In this document: in pieces, positions 1 to 7,511 of the stretch
How the letters are laid out: each line of letters starts with the position of its first letter
Position numbering within the stretch: the first letter of the stretch is position 1
DNA from: Gammaproteobacteria bacterium
Lineage (GTDB): Bacteria > Pseudomonadota > Gammaproteobacteria > Ga0077536
Reading direction: 5' to 3'
Length of the DNA stretch: 33,089 nucleotides
Assembly (NCBI GenBank): GCA_009692265.1
Contig: SHZM01000039.1
Coordinates: forward strand, 1 to 33,089
Made by a program: the position numbers and the translations under genes
The notes under the pieces: model-generated
Database searches by the model: none
The model's input: only the letters and a program-made list of their open reading frames with translations
Told to the model about the DNA's origin: nothing

Positions 1-96
1 TTTGCAATGAGTGACAATGCGGCTGCCGAGCACCTTAACAAGGCCCGGGAAATTCTTTTTAAATCTATTCCTAATCGACCGAAAGCAGCCGCCTAA
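1..96 (+). CDS. 3' end of an unidentified gene (partial)
   Basis: The window opens inside a reading frame that runs from base 1 to a TAA at 94-96. It encodes about 31 residues with a helical, lysine/alanine-rich end (…EHLNKAREILFKSIPNRPKAAA). There is an ATG at base 7, but the frame is open to the edge, so this is most simply the C-terminus of a longer protein. I do not recognise the family. No hairpin with a T-run follows in the 75 bases before the next gene, which ends convergently at 172. Confidence 0.45.
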   Translation, partial: FAMSDNAAAEHLNKAREILFKSIPNRPKAAA

Positions 97-171
97 GCCC
101 AGACTCAACTTCAACCCTTCAGACTCATACCTCGATTGGAATGTACTGCGAGCCCGGCGGTGACGGCAAGT

Positions 172-759
172 TCAAGCAAGCTCGTTAATCAGCGACCGCC
201 TTGTTGCCTCGGACACCGCCACTACGGAATGGCTGTAGGCCGGATGATCAACGCCCATTCCGAGAGCGGATCCTGCTTTCGCGGCAGCTACTGACGCTGG
301 TGTGAGTTGAAACCGCAAGAAGTGGACGGCAGAAGTCTTGTTGTCGCGCGACCTTTCGAGATCTTCGTCAGCTATCGCGAAGATCGGAGGATGAACACCA
401 AGCTTGATCCAGACGCGACCTTCGATATCGACTAAGCGCTCAAGCGCAACTCGCCGCTCTTCGCTGTCCTCATACTCGATCATCATCGTTGCCTTCCAAT
501 TATCGCCATCTGGCATCAGTGCGTTGTAGACATCCAGTTCTTCCTGGATCGCATCAGCCTCGAAGATCCGCTCGACGCGCAGCATCTCCTGTATTTGGTA
601 TTGAATCGTCAATGCGTCCTCGAACGTCAGGCAGACGTGAGCACCGAGAAACACCTGCCTGACCGCTTTATGCTCGATTACTCGCCGACGAAACGCTTGG
701 CGCTCAATGTGGTAGCGCTCTAGAGGCATTAAATCGGTGCGGGTTAGGCGAGTCTTCAT
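172..759 (-). CDS. DUF3501 family protein
   Basis: A 195-residue soluble protein with no signal peptide or membrane segment. It matches my memory of DUF3501, a family of unknown function usually found next to a rubrerythrin and a two-cluster Fe-S oxidoreductase, exactly as here. It starts at an ATG (757-759) only three bases after the stop of the Fe-S gene upstream on this strand. There is no good Shine-Dalgarno, so translation is probably coupled. The N-terminus is basic (MKTRLTRTDLMPLERY), the middle is acidic and rich in Glu, and a conserved-looking stretch reads VHFLRFQLTP near residue 150. There is only one cysteine, so it is unlikely to hold an Fe-S cluster. Its job is probably an accessory or scaffolding role to the redox pair, but this is inferred from neighbours only. 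Confidence 0.85.
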   Translation of the reverse strand: MKTRLTRTDLMPLERYHIERQAFRRRVIEHKAVRQVFLGAHVCLTFEDALTIQYQIQEMLRVERIFEADAIQEELDVYNALMPDGDNWKATMMIEYEDSEERRVALERLVDIEGRVWIKLGVHPPIFAIADEDLERSRDNKTSAVHFLRFQLTPASVAAAKAGSALGMGVDHPAYSHSVVAVSEATRRSLINELA

Positions 760-762
760 GGT

Positions 763-2103
763 TTAAATATCATACGCATGTCGGAGCAACCCAAACGCTG
801 AACTCGAACGCGCACGCTCAACGCCTTGTTCGATGAGTTCTCCCGCCATCGGGCAGTCGCTGAGGTAGTGGTCAAACTGCCCCTCAAGCACACGATTAAC
901 CACCGGTTTGCAAATCTTCTTGGCAAACGCGTAATTCTCTTTTTTCACCGCGTAGGTACCATCATGCCCGGAACATCGTTCAATGGAAGTCACGTTTGCG
1001 TTAGGAATGAGTTCCAGTATTTCCTTGGTTTTTGGTCCGATGTTCTGCACACGTTGATGACAGGGCGCGTGGTAGGCCACAGTGCCTACCGCATTCTTGA
1101 ACTCGGTATTCAATAATCCTGCTTTATGTCGGAGCATTAAGTATTCAAACGGGTCAAAGAAAGCTGCGCGGACGCGCGCGACCTCCGCGTCGTGTGGAAA
1201 CATAAGCGGGAGCTCCTGCTTAAACATCAATACGCAACTCGGAATTGGCGCAACTAGGTCGTAGCCTTCCTCGATCATTTCAATCAAGGCGGGAATGTTC
1301 GATTTTTTAAGTTTTTCGACCGCGCGTAAGTCACCTAGCTCTAGCTTCGGCATGCCACAACACTGGTCTAAGGTCGTCAGCTTTACTTGAAGCTCGTTAT
1401 GCAGAAAAACAGCATGCAAATCCTCCACTACCTCCGGCGCATTGCGGTTCCCGTAGCAGGTGACAAAGATCGCGACCTTGCCAGTCGTCGCAGTCGTCGC
1501 TTGCGGATTTTCAGTACCGGTACGGGCGTCTCGCAGGCGCTTACGCGCTGGCTTGCTCGTGAACTTTGGTAATGGTGCGTCGGCGTGAATCCCAAACGCC
1601 TTATCGAGAATCTGGCGTGCAGGCTTTAACTGATTGGCCGCATTGATTGTCTCCGCGACCACCGGGATCGAAGCGAGTCGGCCAACAATATCCGTTGAAG
1701 TAAGAATTCGATCACGCAGCGGCACGTTACCCTGTTCGAACTTGACCGCTTTCGCGCGAAGCATCAAGTGCGGGAAATCCACGTTCCACTCATGTGGAGG
1801 GACGTAAGGGCACTTGGTCATGTAGCACAGGTCGCACAAATAACATTGATCGACGACCTTCCAATAATCAGGCTTGGCAATGCCGTCGACCTCCAAGGTG
1901 CTCGATTGGTCAACTAAGTCAAATATTGTAGGGAATGCATTGCAGAGACTGACACAGCGCCTGCAGCCATGGCAGATATCGTAGACGCGCTCCAGTTCGG
2001 TAAACAGCGCCGGCTCGTCATAAAATTCTGGTGTATCCCATTCGAGCGGGTGCCGGGTGGGCGCCCCCGGACTCCCTTCTCGGGGCTCATTGTTTTCCGT
2101 CAC
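763..2103 (-). CDS. Two-cluster Fe-S oxidoreductase (GlpC/HdrD-like, CCG domains)
   Basis: A cytoplasmic electron-transfer protein of the heterodisulfide reductase subunit D / GlpC type. Counting from the start used here, residues 44-54 carry CHGCRRCVSLC and residues 87-98 carry CYLCDLCYMTKC, two ferredoxin-type [4Fe-4S] sites. The second half has the paired cysteine-rich (CCG) regions: CYGN…CCGMP, then APCHQ…RCSGHDGTYAVKKE and a final SDCP. The frame is open to a GTG at 2160, but the first 13 codons of that version are the terminator hairpin of the rubrerythrin gene. I therefore prefer the GTG at 2101-2103, preceded by GGGGGA five bases away, giving 446 residues. It sits between rubrerythrin and DUF3501 and is a plausible electron donor to the former. 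That link is an inference. Confidence 0.88.
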   Translation of the reverse strand: MTENNEPREGSPGAPTRHPLEWDTPEFYDEPALFTELERVYDICHGCRRCVSLCNAFPTIFDLVDQSSTLEVDGIAKPDYWKVVDQCYLCDLCYMTKCPYVPPHEWNVDFPHLMLRAKAVKFEQGNVPLRDRILTSTDIVGRLASIPVVAETINAANQLKPARQILDKAFGIHADAPLPKFTSKPARKRLRDARTGTENPQATTATTGKVAIFVTCYGNRNAPEVVEDLHAVFLHNELQVKLTTLDQCCGMPKLELGDLRAVEKLKKSNIPALIEMIEEGYDLVAPIPSCVLMFKQELPLMFPHDAEVARVRAAFFDPFEYLMLRHKAGLLNTEFKNAVGTVAYHAPCHQRVQNIGPKTKEILELIPNANVTSIERCSGHDGTYAVKKENYAFAKKICKPVVNRVLEGQFDHYLSDCPMAGELIEQGVERARSSSAFGLLRHAYDI

Positions 2104-2114
2104 GGTGATCCCCC
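2104..2114 (-). promoter_or_regulatory. Ribosome binding site supporting the GTG start at 2103
   Basis: On the minus strand the bases just before the GTG at 2103 read GGGGGATCACC, a purine-rich Shine-Dalgarno with a five-base spacer. The alternative GTG at 2160 lies before the terminator hairpin, so its first codons would be that hairpin. This decides the start in favour of 2103. Confidence 0.5.
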
Positions 2115-2124
2115 GCGTTGACTC

Positions 2125-2156
2125 AAAAAACCGAAGCCGGAAGGGCCCCGGCTTCG
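2125..2156 (-). terminator. Rho-independent terminator after rubrerythrin
   Basis: A perfect 9-bp stem (CGAAGCCGG at 2132-2140 with CCGGCTTCG at 2148-2156, 7-base loop) is followed on the minus strand by six T's (2125-2130). It begins 34 bases after the rubrerythrin stop. It would make rubrerythrin the abundant product, with the downstream Fe-S and DUF3501 genes expressed by readthrough or a separate promoter. Confidence 0.8.
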
Positions 2157-2190
2157 TCACTTTCTTGGACTGTATCGAGCACCGAAAGGC

Positions 2191-2613
2191 TTAGCTGCCC
2201 ATCGAGTCCAATGCTTTTTGGAAGCGGTTGGCGTGCGATCGCTCGGCTTTCGCCAAAGTTTCGAACCAGTCGGCAATCTCGTCAAACCCTTCCTGGCGTG
2301 CTGTTTTCGCCATCCCCGGATACATGTCGGTGTATTCGTGAGTTTCGCCGGCGATTGCGGCCTTTAAATTTAGATCGGTTGAACCGATCGGTTGACCGGT
2401 GGCCGGATCTCCGACTTGCTCGAGATATTCCAGGTGGCCATGGGCATGACCCGTTTCACCTTCCGCTGTGGAGCGGAACACGGCCGAAATATCATTGAAG
2501 CCTTCGACATCGGCTTTTTGCGCGAAGTACAAATAACGGCGATTCGCTTGTGATTCACCAGCGAACGCAGCTTTGAGGTTGTCCTGGGTCTTAGATCCCT
2601 TTAAAGCTGGCAT
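2191..2613 (-). CDS. Rubrerythrin family di-iron protein without a rubredoxin domain
   Basis: A 140-residue ferritin-like four-helix protein, probably a peroxide reductase of the cytoplasm. The di-iron ligand pattern is visible as two half-sites: E20 with E53-x-x-H56, and E90 with E124-x-x-H127. It stops soon after the fourth helix and lacks the C-terminal CxxC rubredoxin module of classical rubrerythrin, so electrons must come from another protein. The Fe-S oxidoreductase just downstream is the obvious candidate. The ATG is preceded by CGGAGG with good spacing. A 17-bp palindrome lies 60 bases upstream and a terminator follows the stop, so the gene is likely strongly expressed and regulated by peroxide or iron. 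Confidence 0.93.
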   Translation of the reverse strand: MPALKGSKTQDNLKAAFAGESQANRRYLYFAQKADVEGFNDISAVFRSTAEGETGHAHGHLEYLEQVGDPATGQPIGSTDLNLKAAIAGETHEYTDMYPGMAKTARQEGFDEIADWFETLAKAERSHANRFQKALDSMGS

Positions 2614-2672
2614 GGGTTGGCCCTCCGTTTGAAGTTAATTTTGAGCGTGGCCACGAGGTTCGCAGCACTAGA

Positions 2673-2689
2673 TTTAGACTAAGTCTAAA
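2673..2689. promoter_or_regulatory. 17-bp perfect palindrome, Fur/PerR-like operator
   Basis: TTTAGACTAAGTCTAAA is an exact 8-1-8 inverted repeat between the divergent rubrerythrin and xseB genes, 60 bases before the rubrerythrin ATG and 113 before the xseB start. Its A/T-rich ends, central single base and TAGA/TCTA core resemble sites of the Fur superfamily (PerR, Irr). With a rubrerythrin downstream, peroxide- or iron-responsive control is the natural reading. The regulator is not encoded in the window. Confidence 0.6.
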
Positions 2690-2801
2690 CCTGCCGGGAG
2701 TCTATTCGCCGAGATCTCCAAATGCAACCACACCTACCGGTCGCGTTGACCATCGCCCGACCCCCTCGCTACAGTGCCGGCCCCGGATTCGGACCAAAGC
2801 C

Positions 2802-3050
2802 GTGAAACGTAAAAATACGCTCAATTTCGAAGCAACCCTACAGGAGCTCGAAAGCCTGGTCGAACGCATGGAACGCGGTGACCTGAGCTTGGAAGAGTCC
2901 CTACTTCAATTCGAACGCGGCCTGAGCCTGGCACGGGCTTGCCAACAAGCCTTGCAATCCGCGGAACAGAAAGTGCTGTTGCTCACCCGAGGCGCGCAGG
3001 GTGAAGCGTTAAGCGAGTTTGAACCCGAAGCGGATGACGAGAACAACTAA
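2802..3050 (+). CDS. xseB: Exodeoxyribonuclease VII small subunit
   Basis: An 82-residue protein matching XseB, the small subunit that assembles several copies on each XseA to degrade single-stranded DNA in the cytoplasm. The typical core is present: NFEATLQELESLVERMERGDLSLEESL, then the LSLARACQQAL helix and an acidic tail. It begins with GTG at 2802. No ATG alternative exists in frame nearby. ispA follows after five bases, the conserved gammaproteobacterial xseB-ispA pair, so the two are co-transcribed. Confidence 0.95.
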   Translation: MKRKNTLNFEATLQELESLVERMERGDLSLEESLLQFERGLSLARACQQALQSAEQKVLLLTRGAQGEALSEFEPEADDENN

Positions 3051-3055
3051 GAATC

Positions 3056-3946
3056 ATGAATTTCGAATCTCTACTAAAAACCTATCAGAGCCAAATTGAC
3101 CGTGCCTTAGAGCACTGGCTACCAACCGACGTCGAGCCGCCATCAATTTTGCATCAGGCGATGCGCTATGCGGTTTTGGGTCCAGGCAAACGTATTCGTC
3201 CGGTCTTGGTTTACGCCACTGGTCAGATCTTCGACACCGCTCTTTCCCACTTGGATTCCAGCGCGGTGGCGGTTGAGCTCATCCACGCTTACTCGCTGGT
3301 GCACGATGATTTACCCGCCATGGATAACGACGATTTGCGCCGCGGGCGACCAACCTGTCACCGCAAGTTCGACGAGGCAACGGCAATTCTCGCGGGCGAC
3401 GCCTTGCAAGCGCTGGCGTTTCGCGTCTTGGCCTGTGACACACCACTACTCTGCGACGCGCAGTGTCGAATCAGGATGTTGGAAGTACTTGCCCACGCGA
3501 GCGGCTCGCGCGGAATGGCCGGAGGGCAAGCAATTGATCTCGCTGCGGTCGGGCAACGCCTTACCCTGGCTGAATTGGAAAACATGCATACGCATAAGAC
3601 GGGGGCATTAATCCGGGCTAGCGCGAAACTCGGATTCCTGGCCAGCGGGCAAACCAGCGCCGACTTCGAAGCGCGGCTCGACCTCTATGCGCATAACATC
3701 GGACTGGCGTTCCAGATCCACGACGACATCCTTGACGTCGAAGGGGCCACCGAAACCATCGGCAAGCCGCAAGGCTCGGATCAACTCCGCGATAAGCCGA
3801 CCTACCCAAACCTGCTTGGAATGGAACCCGCGAAAGCGATCGCGCGTCGACTTTGCGACGAGGCGATTGCGGCACTCGATTGTTTCGGTAGAAGCGCCGA
3901 TTCACTTCGCTGGGTCGCCAAATTCATTGTAAATCGCGACCGCTGA
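3056..3946 (+). CDS. ispA: Farnesyl diphosphate synthase (geranyltranstransferase)
   Basis: A 296-residue all-helical prenyltransferase that condenses isopentenyl diphosphate with dimethylallyl and geranyl diphosphate. The first aspartate-rich motif is DDLPAMDND from residue 84, with two residues between the DD pair and the next Asp region as in bacterial FPP synthases. The second is DDILD at 223-227. GKRIRP near residue 44 binds the diphosphate. The length is normal. In many gammaproteobacteria dxs follows directly, but here the next gene is folE2. It supplies precursors for quinones, undecaprenyl phosphate and hopanoids or carotenoids. Confidence 0.95.
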   Translation: MNFESLLKTYQSQIDRALEHWLPTDVEPPSILHQAMRYAVLGPGKRIRPVLVYATGQIFDTALSHLDSSAVAVELIHAYSLVHDDLPAMDNDDLRRGRPTCHRKFDEATAILAGDALQALAFRVLACDTPLLCDAQCRIRMLEVLAHASGSRGMAGGQAIDLAAVGQRLTLAELENMHTHKTGALIRASAKLGFLASGQTSADFEARLDLYAHNIGLAFQIHDDILDVEGATETIGKPQGSDQLRDKPTYPNLLGMEPAKAIARRLCDEAIAALDCFGRSADSLRWVAKFIVNRDR

Positions 3947-4046
3947 CTCGTACGCCTTCTCCCACGGGTGGCCGCACAGCACGAAACCCCCTAAGATCAC
4001 TCTAACTGCTTGCCACCTACACGCCGATGACGCGAAAGGAACTTCG

Positions 4047-4856
4047 ATGAACAACCCTTCTGCCTTCCAGCACGAGATTCCCGACGTCCAAGGTAGTGAA
4101 GACACCCGTCGAATCGCCATCGACCGCGTCGGCATAAAGGACATCAAACACCCTGTGGTGATTCGCGATCGTGCAGGACGGGAACAACACACGGTCGCAA
4201 ATTTCAATATGTATGTCGGGCTGCCACATAACTTCAAAGGCACCCACATGTCTCGGTTTGTGGAGATCTTGAACAATCACGATTACGAAATTTCGGTCCC
4301 GATGTTCCGTACGATGGTGTCAGAGATGACTACTACGCTTACGGCGGAAACCGGCCGGATTGAGATGACGTTTCCCTACTTCGTACAAAAAGCGGCGCCC
4401 GTCAGCGGCGTGAAAAGCCTGCTCGATTACACGGTGACGTTCATTGGCGAGATCAACCGGGATCTCGAAACAATGTCCGTCAAAGTACTGGTGCCGGTAA
4501 CGACGCTGTGCCCGTGCTCCAAGAAAATCTCCGAATACGGTGCGCATAATCAACGTTCGCATGTCTCGGTGGAAACCAAGGTGGAAGGCTTTGTTTGGAT
4601 TGAAGAATTGATCGACATCGTAGAAAGCGTCGCGTCATGCGAACTTTACGGTCTGCTGAAGCGCCCGGATGAAAAGTACGTCACAGAGCGGGCCTACGAT
4701 AACCCGCGCTTTGTCGAAGACATGGTGCGGGAAATCGCGTTGAAGCTAAATGCCGATCCCCGGATCTTGAGCTACACCGTTGAATCCGAAAACTTCGAAT
4801 CGATTCACAATCACTCGGCGTACGCACTTATTCATTGCGACAAGAAAACAGCCTAG
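4047..4856 (+). CDS. folE2: GTP cyclohydrolase IB, type FolE2
   Basis: A 269-residue enzyme of the FolE2 (type IB) family that converts GTP to 7,8-dihydroneopterin triphosphate for folate. Family signatures are [21 protein letters not shown] at the N-terminus, [15 protein letters not shown], the cysteine pair in LCPCSK (first Cys is residue 155), HNQRSHVSV, and [10 protein letters not shown] near the end. AAAGGA six bases before the ATG supports the start. FolE2 enzymes work with metals other than zinc and in some bacteria are induced by zinc limitation. I see no Zur-like palindrome in the 100 bases upstream, so here it may be the sole constitutive enzyme. Confidence 0.95.
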   Translation: MNNPSAFQHEIPDVQGSEDTRRIAIDRVGIKDIKHPVVIRDRAGREQHTVANFNMYVGLPHNFKGTHMSRFVEILNNHDYEISVPMFRTMVSEMTTTLTAETGRIEMTFPYFVQKAAPVSGVKSLLDYTVTFIGEINRDLETMSVKVLVPVTTLCPCSKKISEYGAHNQRSHVSVETKVEGFVWIEELIDIVESVASCELYGLLKRPDEKYVTERAYDNPRFVEDMVREIALKLNADPRILSYTVESENFESIHNHSAYALIHCDKKTA

Positions 4857-4890
4857 CCGGAGCTTTCTGCAGACGCCAAGTGTTCGATTG

Positions 4891-5685
4891 CTAGAGACCC
4901 CGCGCTTTGGCCAGATCCCAGAGCGCATCTAATTCGACCAAGTCAGTGCCTTCAGGCGTGCGCCCCTGTGCCGCCAAACTTTCTTCTATAAAGCGAAATC
5001 GCCGCTCAAATTTTTGGTTAGCACCGCGCACCGCGGATTCGGAATCGACCCCAAGATGACGAGCGGCATTGACTACCGCGAACAACAAATCGCCTACTTC
5101 TGACCTAATCTCCGCAAGTGACAGGTTCTCTGCCACAGCTTGACGTAGTTCAATCAACTCTTCTTCGATCTTGTCAAAAATAGGCATTATCGAAGCCCAA
5201 TCAAACCCCACCCTTGCTGCACGTTTCTGCAACTTGGCCGCACGTGAAAGTGGTGGAAGCGTACGCGGAACATCATCCAGCTCGCTACTGCGGTTACCTT
5301 GGGCACGCGCTTGCCGCTCGTGGGCTTTAAATTGCTCCCAACGCGCTGCCAACGCGGTTACGTCCGCAAACGTTTCAGCTTCAAACACGTGTGGATGCCG
5401 TGTCCTAAGCTTATGCGAAATTGCTTTGATTACGTCGTCAAAATCAAACAAGCCTTGCTCGTTCGCGATTTGCGCGTAGAAAACCACTTGAAACAAGAGA
5501 TCTCCGAGTTCGCCCGGGAGCTCCTTTAATTCACCCCGTTCAATAACGTCAGCAACTTCGAAGGCCTCCTCCACCGTGTGCGGCACTAGGCTTTCCAAGG
5601 TCTGTTCTCGGTCCCAGGGACAACCCGTTAGAGGGTCACGTAATCGTTTCATCAACTCAAGAAGTTCAACGATAGGAGCAGTCAT
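4891..5685 (-). CDS. mazG: Nucleoside triphosphate pyrophosphohydrolase MazG
   Basis: A 264-residue cytoplasmic enzyme that hydrolyses NTPs and dNTPs to monophosphate and pyrophosphate, clearing abnormal nucleotides. Two MazG repeats are visible. The N-terminal one has CPWDREQT, EEAFEVADVIE and ELGDLLFQVVF. The C-terminal one has EEELIELRQAV and EVGDLLFAVVNAARHL. AGGA precedes the ATG by eight bases. It is convergent with folE2 (34-base gap) and stands alone on its strand. Confidence 0.95.
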   Translation of the reverse strand: MTAPIVELLELMKRLRDPLTGCPWDREQTLESLVPHTVEEAFEVADVIERGELKELPGELGDLLFQVVFYAQIANEQGLFDFDDVIKAISHKLRTRHPHVFEAETFADVTALAARWEQFKAHERQARAQGNRSSELDDVPRTLPPLSRAAKLQKRAARVGFDWASIMPIFDKIEEELIELRQAVAENLSLAEIRSEVGDLLFAVVNAARHLGVDSESAVRGANQKFERRFRFIEESLAAQGRTPEGTDLVELDALWDLAKARGL

Positions 5686-5748
5686 TTTCGTGTCCTGTCA
5701 TTAACATGTATCAGCCTTGAGTTTAAAGATGACTTGATCGTGAGCGCG

Positions 5749-5761
5749 TGTTCAGGGAACA
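5749..5761. promoter_or_regulatory. 13-bp inverted repeat upstream of the HNH gene
   Basis: TGTTCAGGGAACA is a 5-3-5 perfect inverted repeat in the mazG/HNH divergent region. A GATAAT box at 5788-5793 (five of six matches to a -10) lies 26 bases downstream, so it sits near where a repressor would act on the HNH promoter. No good -35 is visible. A second dyad, ATGCGCG/CGCGCAT at 5796-5816, lies between this and the gene. The function of both is unproven. Confidence 0.3.
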
Positions 5762-5840
5762 ATCACCCGCGATAGGTGTAAATCCACGATAATTGATGCG
5801 CGCGTTCGACGCGCATGCCAGTTTAAAGGTGAGGATGACC

Positions 5841-6425
5841 ATGACGCCCGTACCCTTGATTCTGCGACTCGACGTTACCGGAACTCCGGTACGCTGGATG
5901 CCGTGGCAGGATGCGGTCTGCTTATACAGCAGAGGGTTGGTCGCATGGACCACCGGCGAACACGAATTCGTAGTCCACGGTGGGGTTGCTCGAAATACCG
6001 GACTTCGCTCATCGGTTGTCATTCAAAGCATCATTGCAATTAAACGCTCGGGGCGCGGGGCGCATATTCCGCGCGCAGTTCCGCCGCTGAATAACCACGA
6101 GTTATTCCGCCGTGATGGGTTTATGTGCATGTATTGTGGCGAACAATATGCCGACGGCAACCTGACGCGAGACCACGTCAAGCCGTTGTCGCGTGGTGGA
6201 CTCGATATCTGGGCCAACGTGGTGTCCGCTTGCCGCGATTGTAATACCCGTAAGGGGGGACGCACACCCGAGCAATCCCACATGCCGTTGCTCGCCATTC
6301 CGTATGTGCCGAACTGGGCTGAGTTTCTCGCGCTTTCGAACCGTCGCATTCTCGCCGACCAAATGGAGTTTCTACGCACACAGTTCAAACGTCGACGCCG
6401 TCCGCTGGACTTCAATGGCGACTAA
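5841..6425 (+). CDS. HNH endonuclease
   Basis: A 194-residue stand-alone HNH nuclease. The nuclease domain spans about residues 90-150: a CMYC zinc knuckle in RRDGFMCMYCGEQY, then LTRDHVKPLSRGGLDIWANVV and a second knuckle CRDC followed by NTRKGGRTP. The first 80 residues are the usual N-terminal extension (LILRLDVTG…WQDAVCLY). I chose the ATG at 5841 because GAGG lies six bases upstream. An ATG at 5835 and an upstream one at 5793 are also in frame but badly placed for that site. This compact family is common in proteobacteria without phage or restriction partners. Its biological role is unclear. Confidence 0.9.
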   Translation: MTPVPLILRLDVTGTPVRWMPWQDAVCLYSRGLVAWTTGEHEFVVHGGVARNTGLRSSVVIQSIIAIKRSGRGAHIPRAVPPLNNHELFRRDGFMCMYCGEQYADGNLTRDHVKPLSRGGLDIWANVVSACRDCNTRKGGRTPEQSHMPLLAIPYVPNWAEFLALSNRRILADQMEFLRTQFKRRRRPLDFNGD

Positions 6426-6490
6426 CAACTAACAGTTGAGTCGCGTTCCACCTCTTTCTCGCGAATAAAGTTACAGAGACGTATCCCCTA

Positions 6491-6895
6491 ATGAACCGAA
6501 GAATGATTGTTGGGCTTGGACTACTCGCGACGACCATTTCCTCAGCCTTTGGCGCCGACGCCACAGGAAATTATGCGGTATGGGGAATTGGTCAAGCATC
6601 CTGCAACCAATATACGAGAGCGTACGAAAGCGACGCGGTTACGGATTACAAACATTATTTAAGCGGCTATTTGACAGCGTTTAATACTGTCGCAGAGGGG
6701 GTCTACCAGGGCACGAAAACCAATAGCCTCGGTGACCACCTGAAAAGTATTTACGGGTATTGCGGTAGCCATCGTCTAGATAGCTTTGAGCGCGCGATTC
6801 AGGCATTGCTTGCCCAAACGGCCAACCAATCACAAGCGCAGACAGATCTTTCAAGTCGTTGGGGAAGGCCGCCGAAGCCGGCAACGACCCCTTAG
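6491..6895 (+). CDS. Small secreted HdeA/Rap1a-like protein
   Basis: A 134-residue protein with a clear Sec signal (basic MNRR, hydrophobic stretch, cleavage near residue 21 at AFG-AD). The mature part has the pattern seen in small periplasmic HdeA/HdeB- and Rap1a-like proteins: WGIGQASCNQYTRA, then YLSGYLTAFNTV, then YGYC about 60 residues after the first cysteine. The two cysteines could form one disulfide bond. The C-terminus is proline-rich. There is no strong Shine-Dalgarno. The assignment is at the level of a general resemblance; acid chaperone, immunity protein or neither are all possible. Confidence 0.7.
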   Translation: MNRRMIVGLGLLATTISSAFGADATGNYAVWGIGQASCNQYTRAYESDAVTDYKHYLSGYLTAFNTVAEGVYQGTKTNSLGDHLKSIYGYCGSHRLDSFERAIQALLAQTANQSQAQTDLSSRWGRPPKPATTP

Positions 6896-7025
6896 CGGTC
6901 GACTTGAGTGCGATCAGGAGCGAAACCGCGGCTGCCACGCCACCCATTCAGGAAATACTCAGGCCGCCGACCGTAGGGTGACCCCGGTCTATGAAACGGT
7001 GATCTGTTAAGACTGATGTCCGGAT

Positions 7026-7054
7026 TTGCGATAAGTTTTAAAATAGTTCATTAT
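7026..7054 (+). promoter_or_regulatory. Candidate sigma-70 promoter of the lipoprotein gene
   Basis: TTGCGA (7026-7031) and CATTAT (7049-7054) are separated by 17 bases in an A/T-rich stretch, 63 bases before the lipoprotein ATG. Each hexamer matches consensus at four of six positions. An abundant structural lipoprotein would need such a promoter. Confidence 0.45.
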
Positions 7055-7117
7055 TCGACTGTTAATTCAACGAATTCCTCACTAGGAATGTTAGTCCACG
7101 TCGATAGGAGATATCTC

Positions 7118-7414
7118 ATGCACAAATCACTTTCCCTTGTAATGCGCGCCGCCTTGGTCGCTGGTGTCGTCGGCTTCATGGCCGGTTGCTCCAACGTTAC
7201 CCCCGAGCAGTTGTCGGCTGTTGAATCCAAAGCTAGCGAAGCGATGTCGAAGGCTGGCATGGCCAGCGCGAACGCCGACAAAGCTTTGAAGATGGCAACC
7301 GATGCTGCCGCTGCCGCTCAGGCTGCGCAAAGCGCGGCTGACGCTGCGATGGCTTGCTGCAATGACAACAAGACTCGGCTTGATAGCTTGTTCGAAAAGG
7401 CAATGCGCAAGTAA
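7118..7414 (+). CDS. OprI/Lpp-like alanine-zipper lipoprotein
   Basis: A 98-residue outer-membrane lipoprotein. The frame is open further upstream, but the ATG at 7118 has TAGGAG seven bases before it and begins a proper lipoprotein signal (hydrophobic stretch, lipobox FMAGC). After the lipid-anchored cysteine comes a long helix built of alanine-rich heptads (AAAAAQAAQSAADAAM), as in OprI and Lpp trimers, then CCNDNKTRLD and a C-terminal lysine (FEKAMRK). In Lpp and probably OprI this lysine is joined to peptidoglycan. A promoter-like sequence lies upstream and a strong terminator follows. The L,D-transpeptidase that could make the link is the next, convergent gene. Confidence 0.9.
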   Translation: MHKSLSLVMRAALVAGVVGFMAGCSNVTPEQLSAVESKASEAMSKAGMASANADKALKMATDAAAAAQAAQSAADAAMACCNDNKTRLDSLFEKAMRK

Positions 7415-7436
7415 GAAAGTACGCAACCGCGTATGA

Positions 7437-7470
7437 AAGAAACCCCGCTTCTGCGGGGTTTCTTATTTCT
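7437..7470. terminator. Bidirectional intrinsic terminator
   Basis: A perfect 12-bp stem (7437-7448 with 7453-7464) closes a four-base TTCT loop and is flanked by T-rich sequence on the plus side (…TTTCTTATTTCT) and by A-rich sequence giving T's on the minus strand. It lies 22 bases after the lipoprotein stop and 48 bases after the L,D-transpeptidase stop, so it can end both convergent transcripts. Confidence 0.85.
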
Positions 7471-7511
7471 GGCCTTCCTAGCCCTCCGGTTACATCGCTC
7501 GGTGTATTCAC

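Noticed and set aside
3947..4046. Zur operator upstream of folE2
   Set aside because: No palindrome resembling a Zur box was found in this gap.
4857..4890. Terminator between folE2 and mazG
   Set aside because: The 34-base gap contains no stem with a T-run on either strand.
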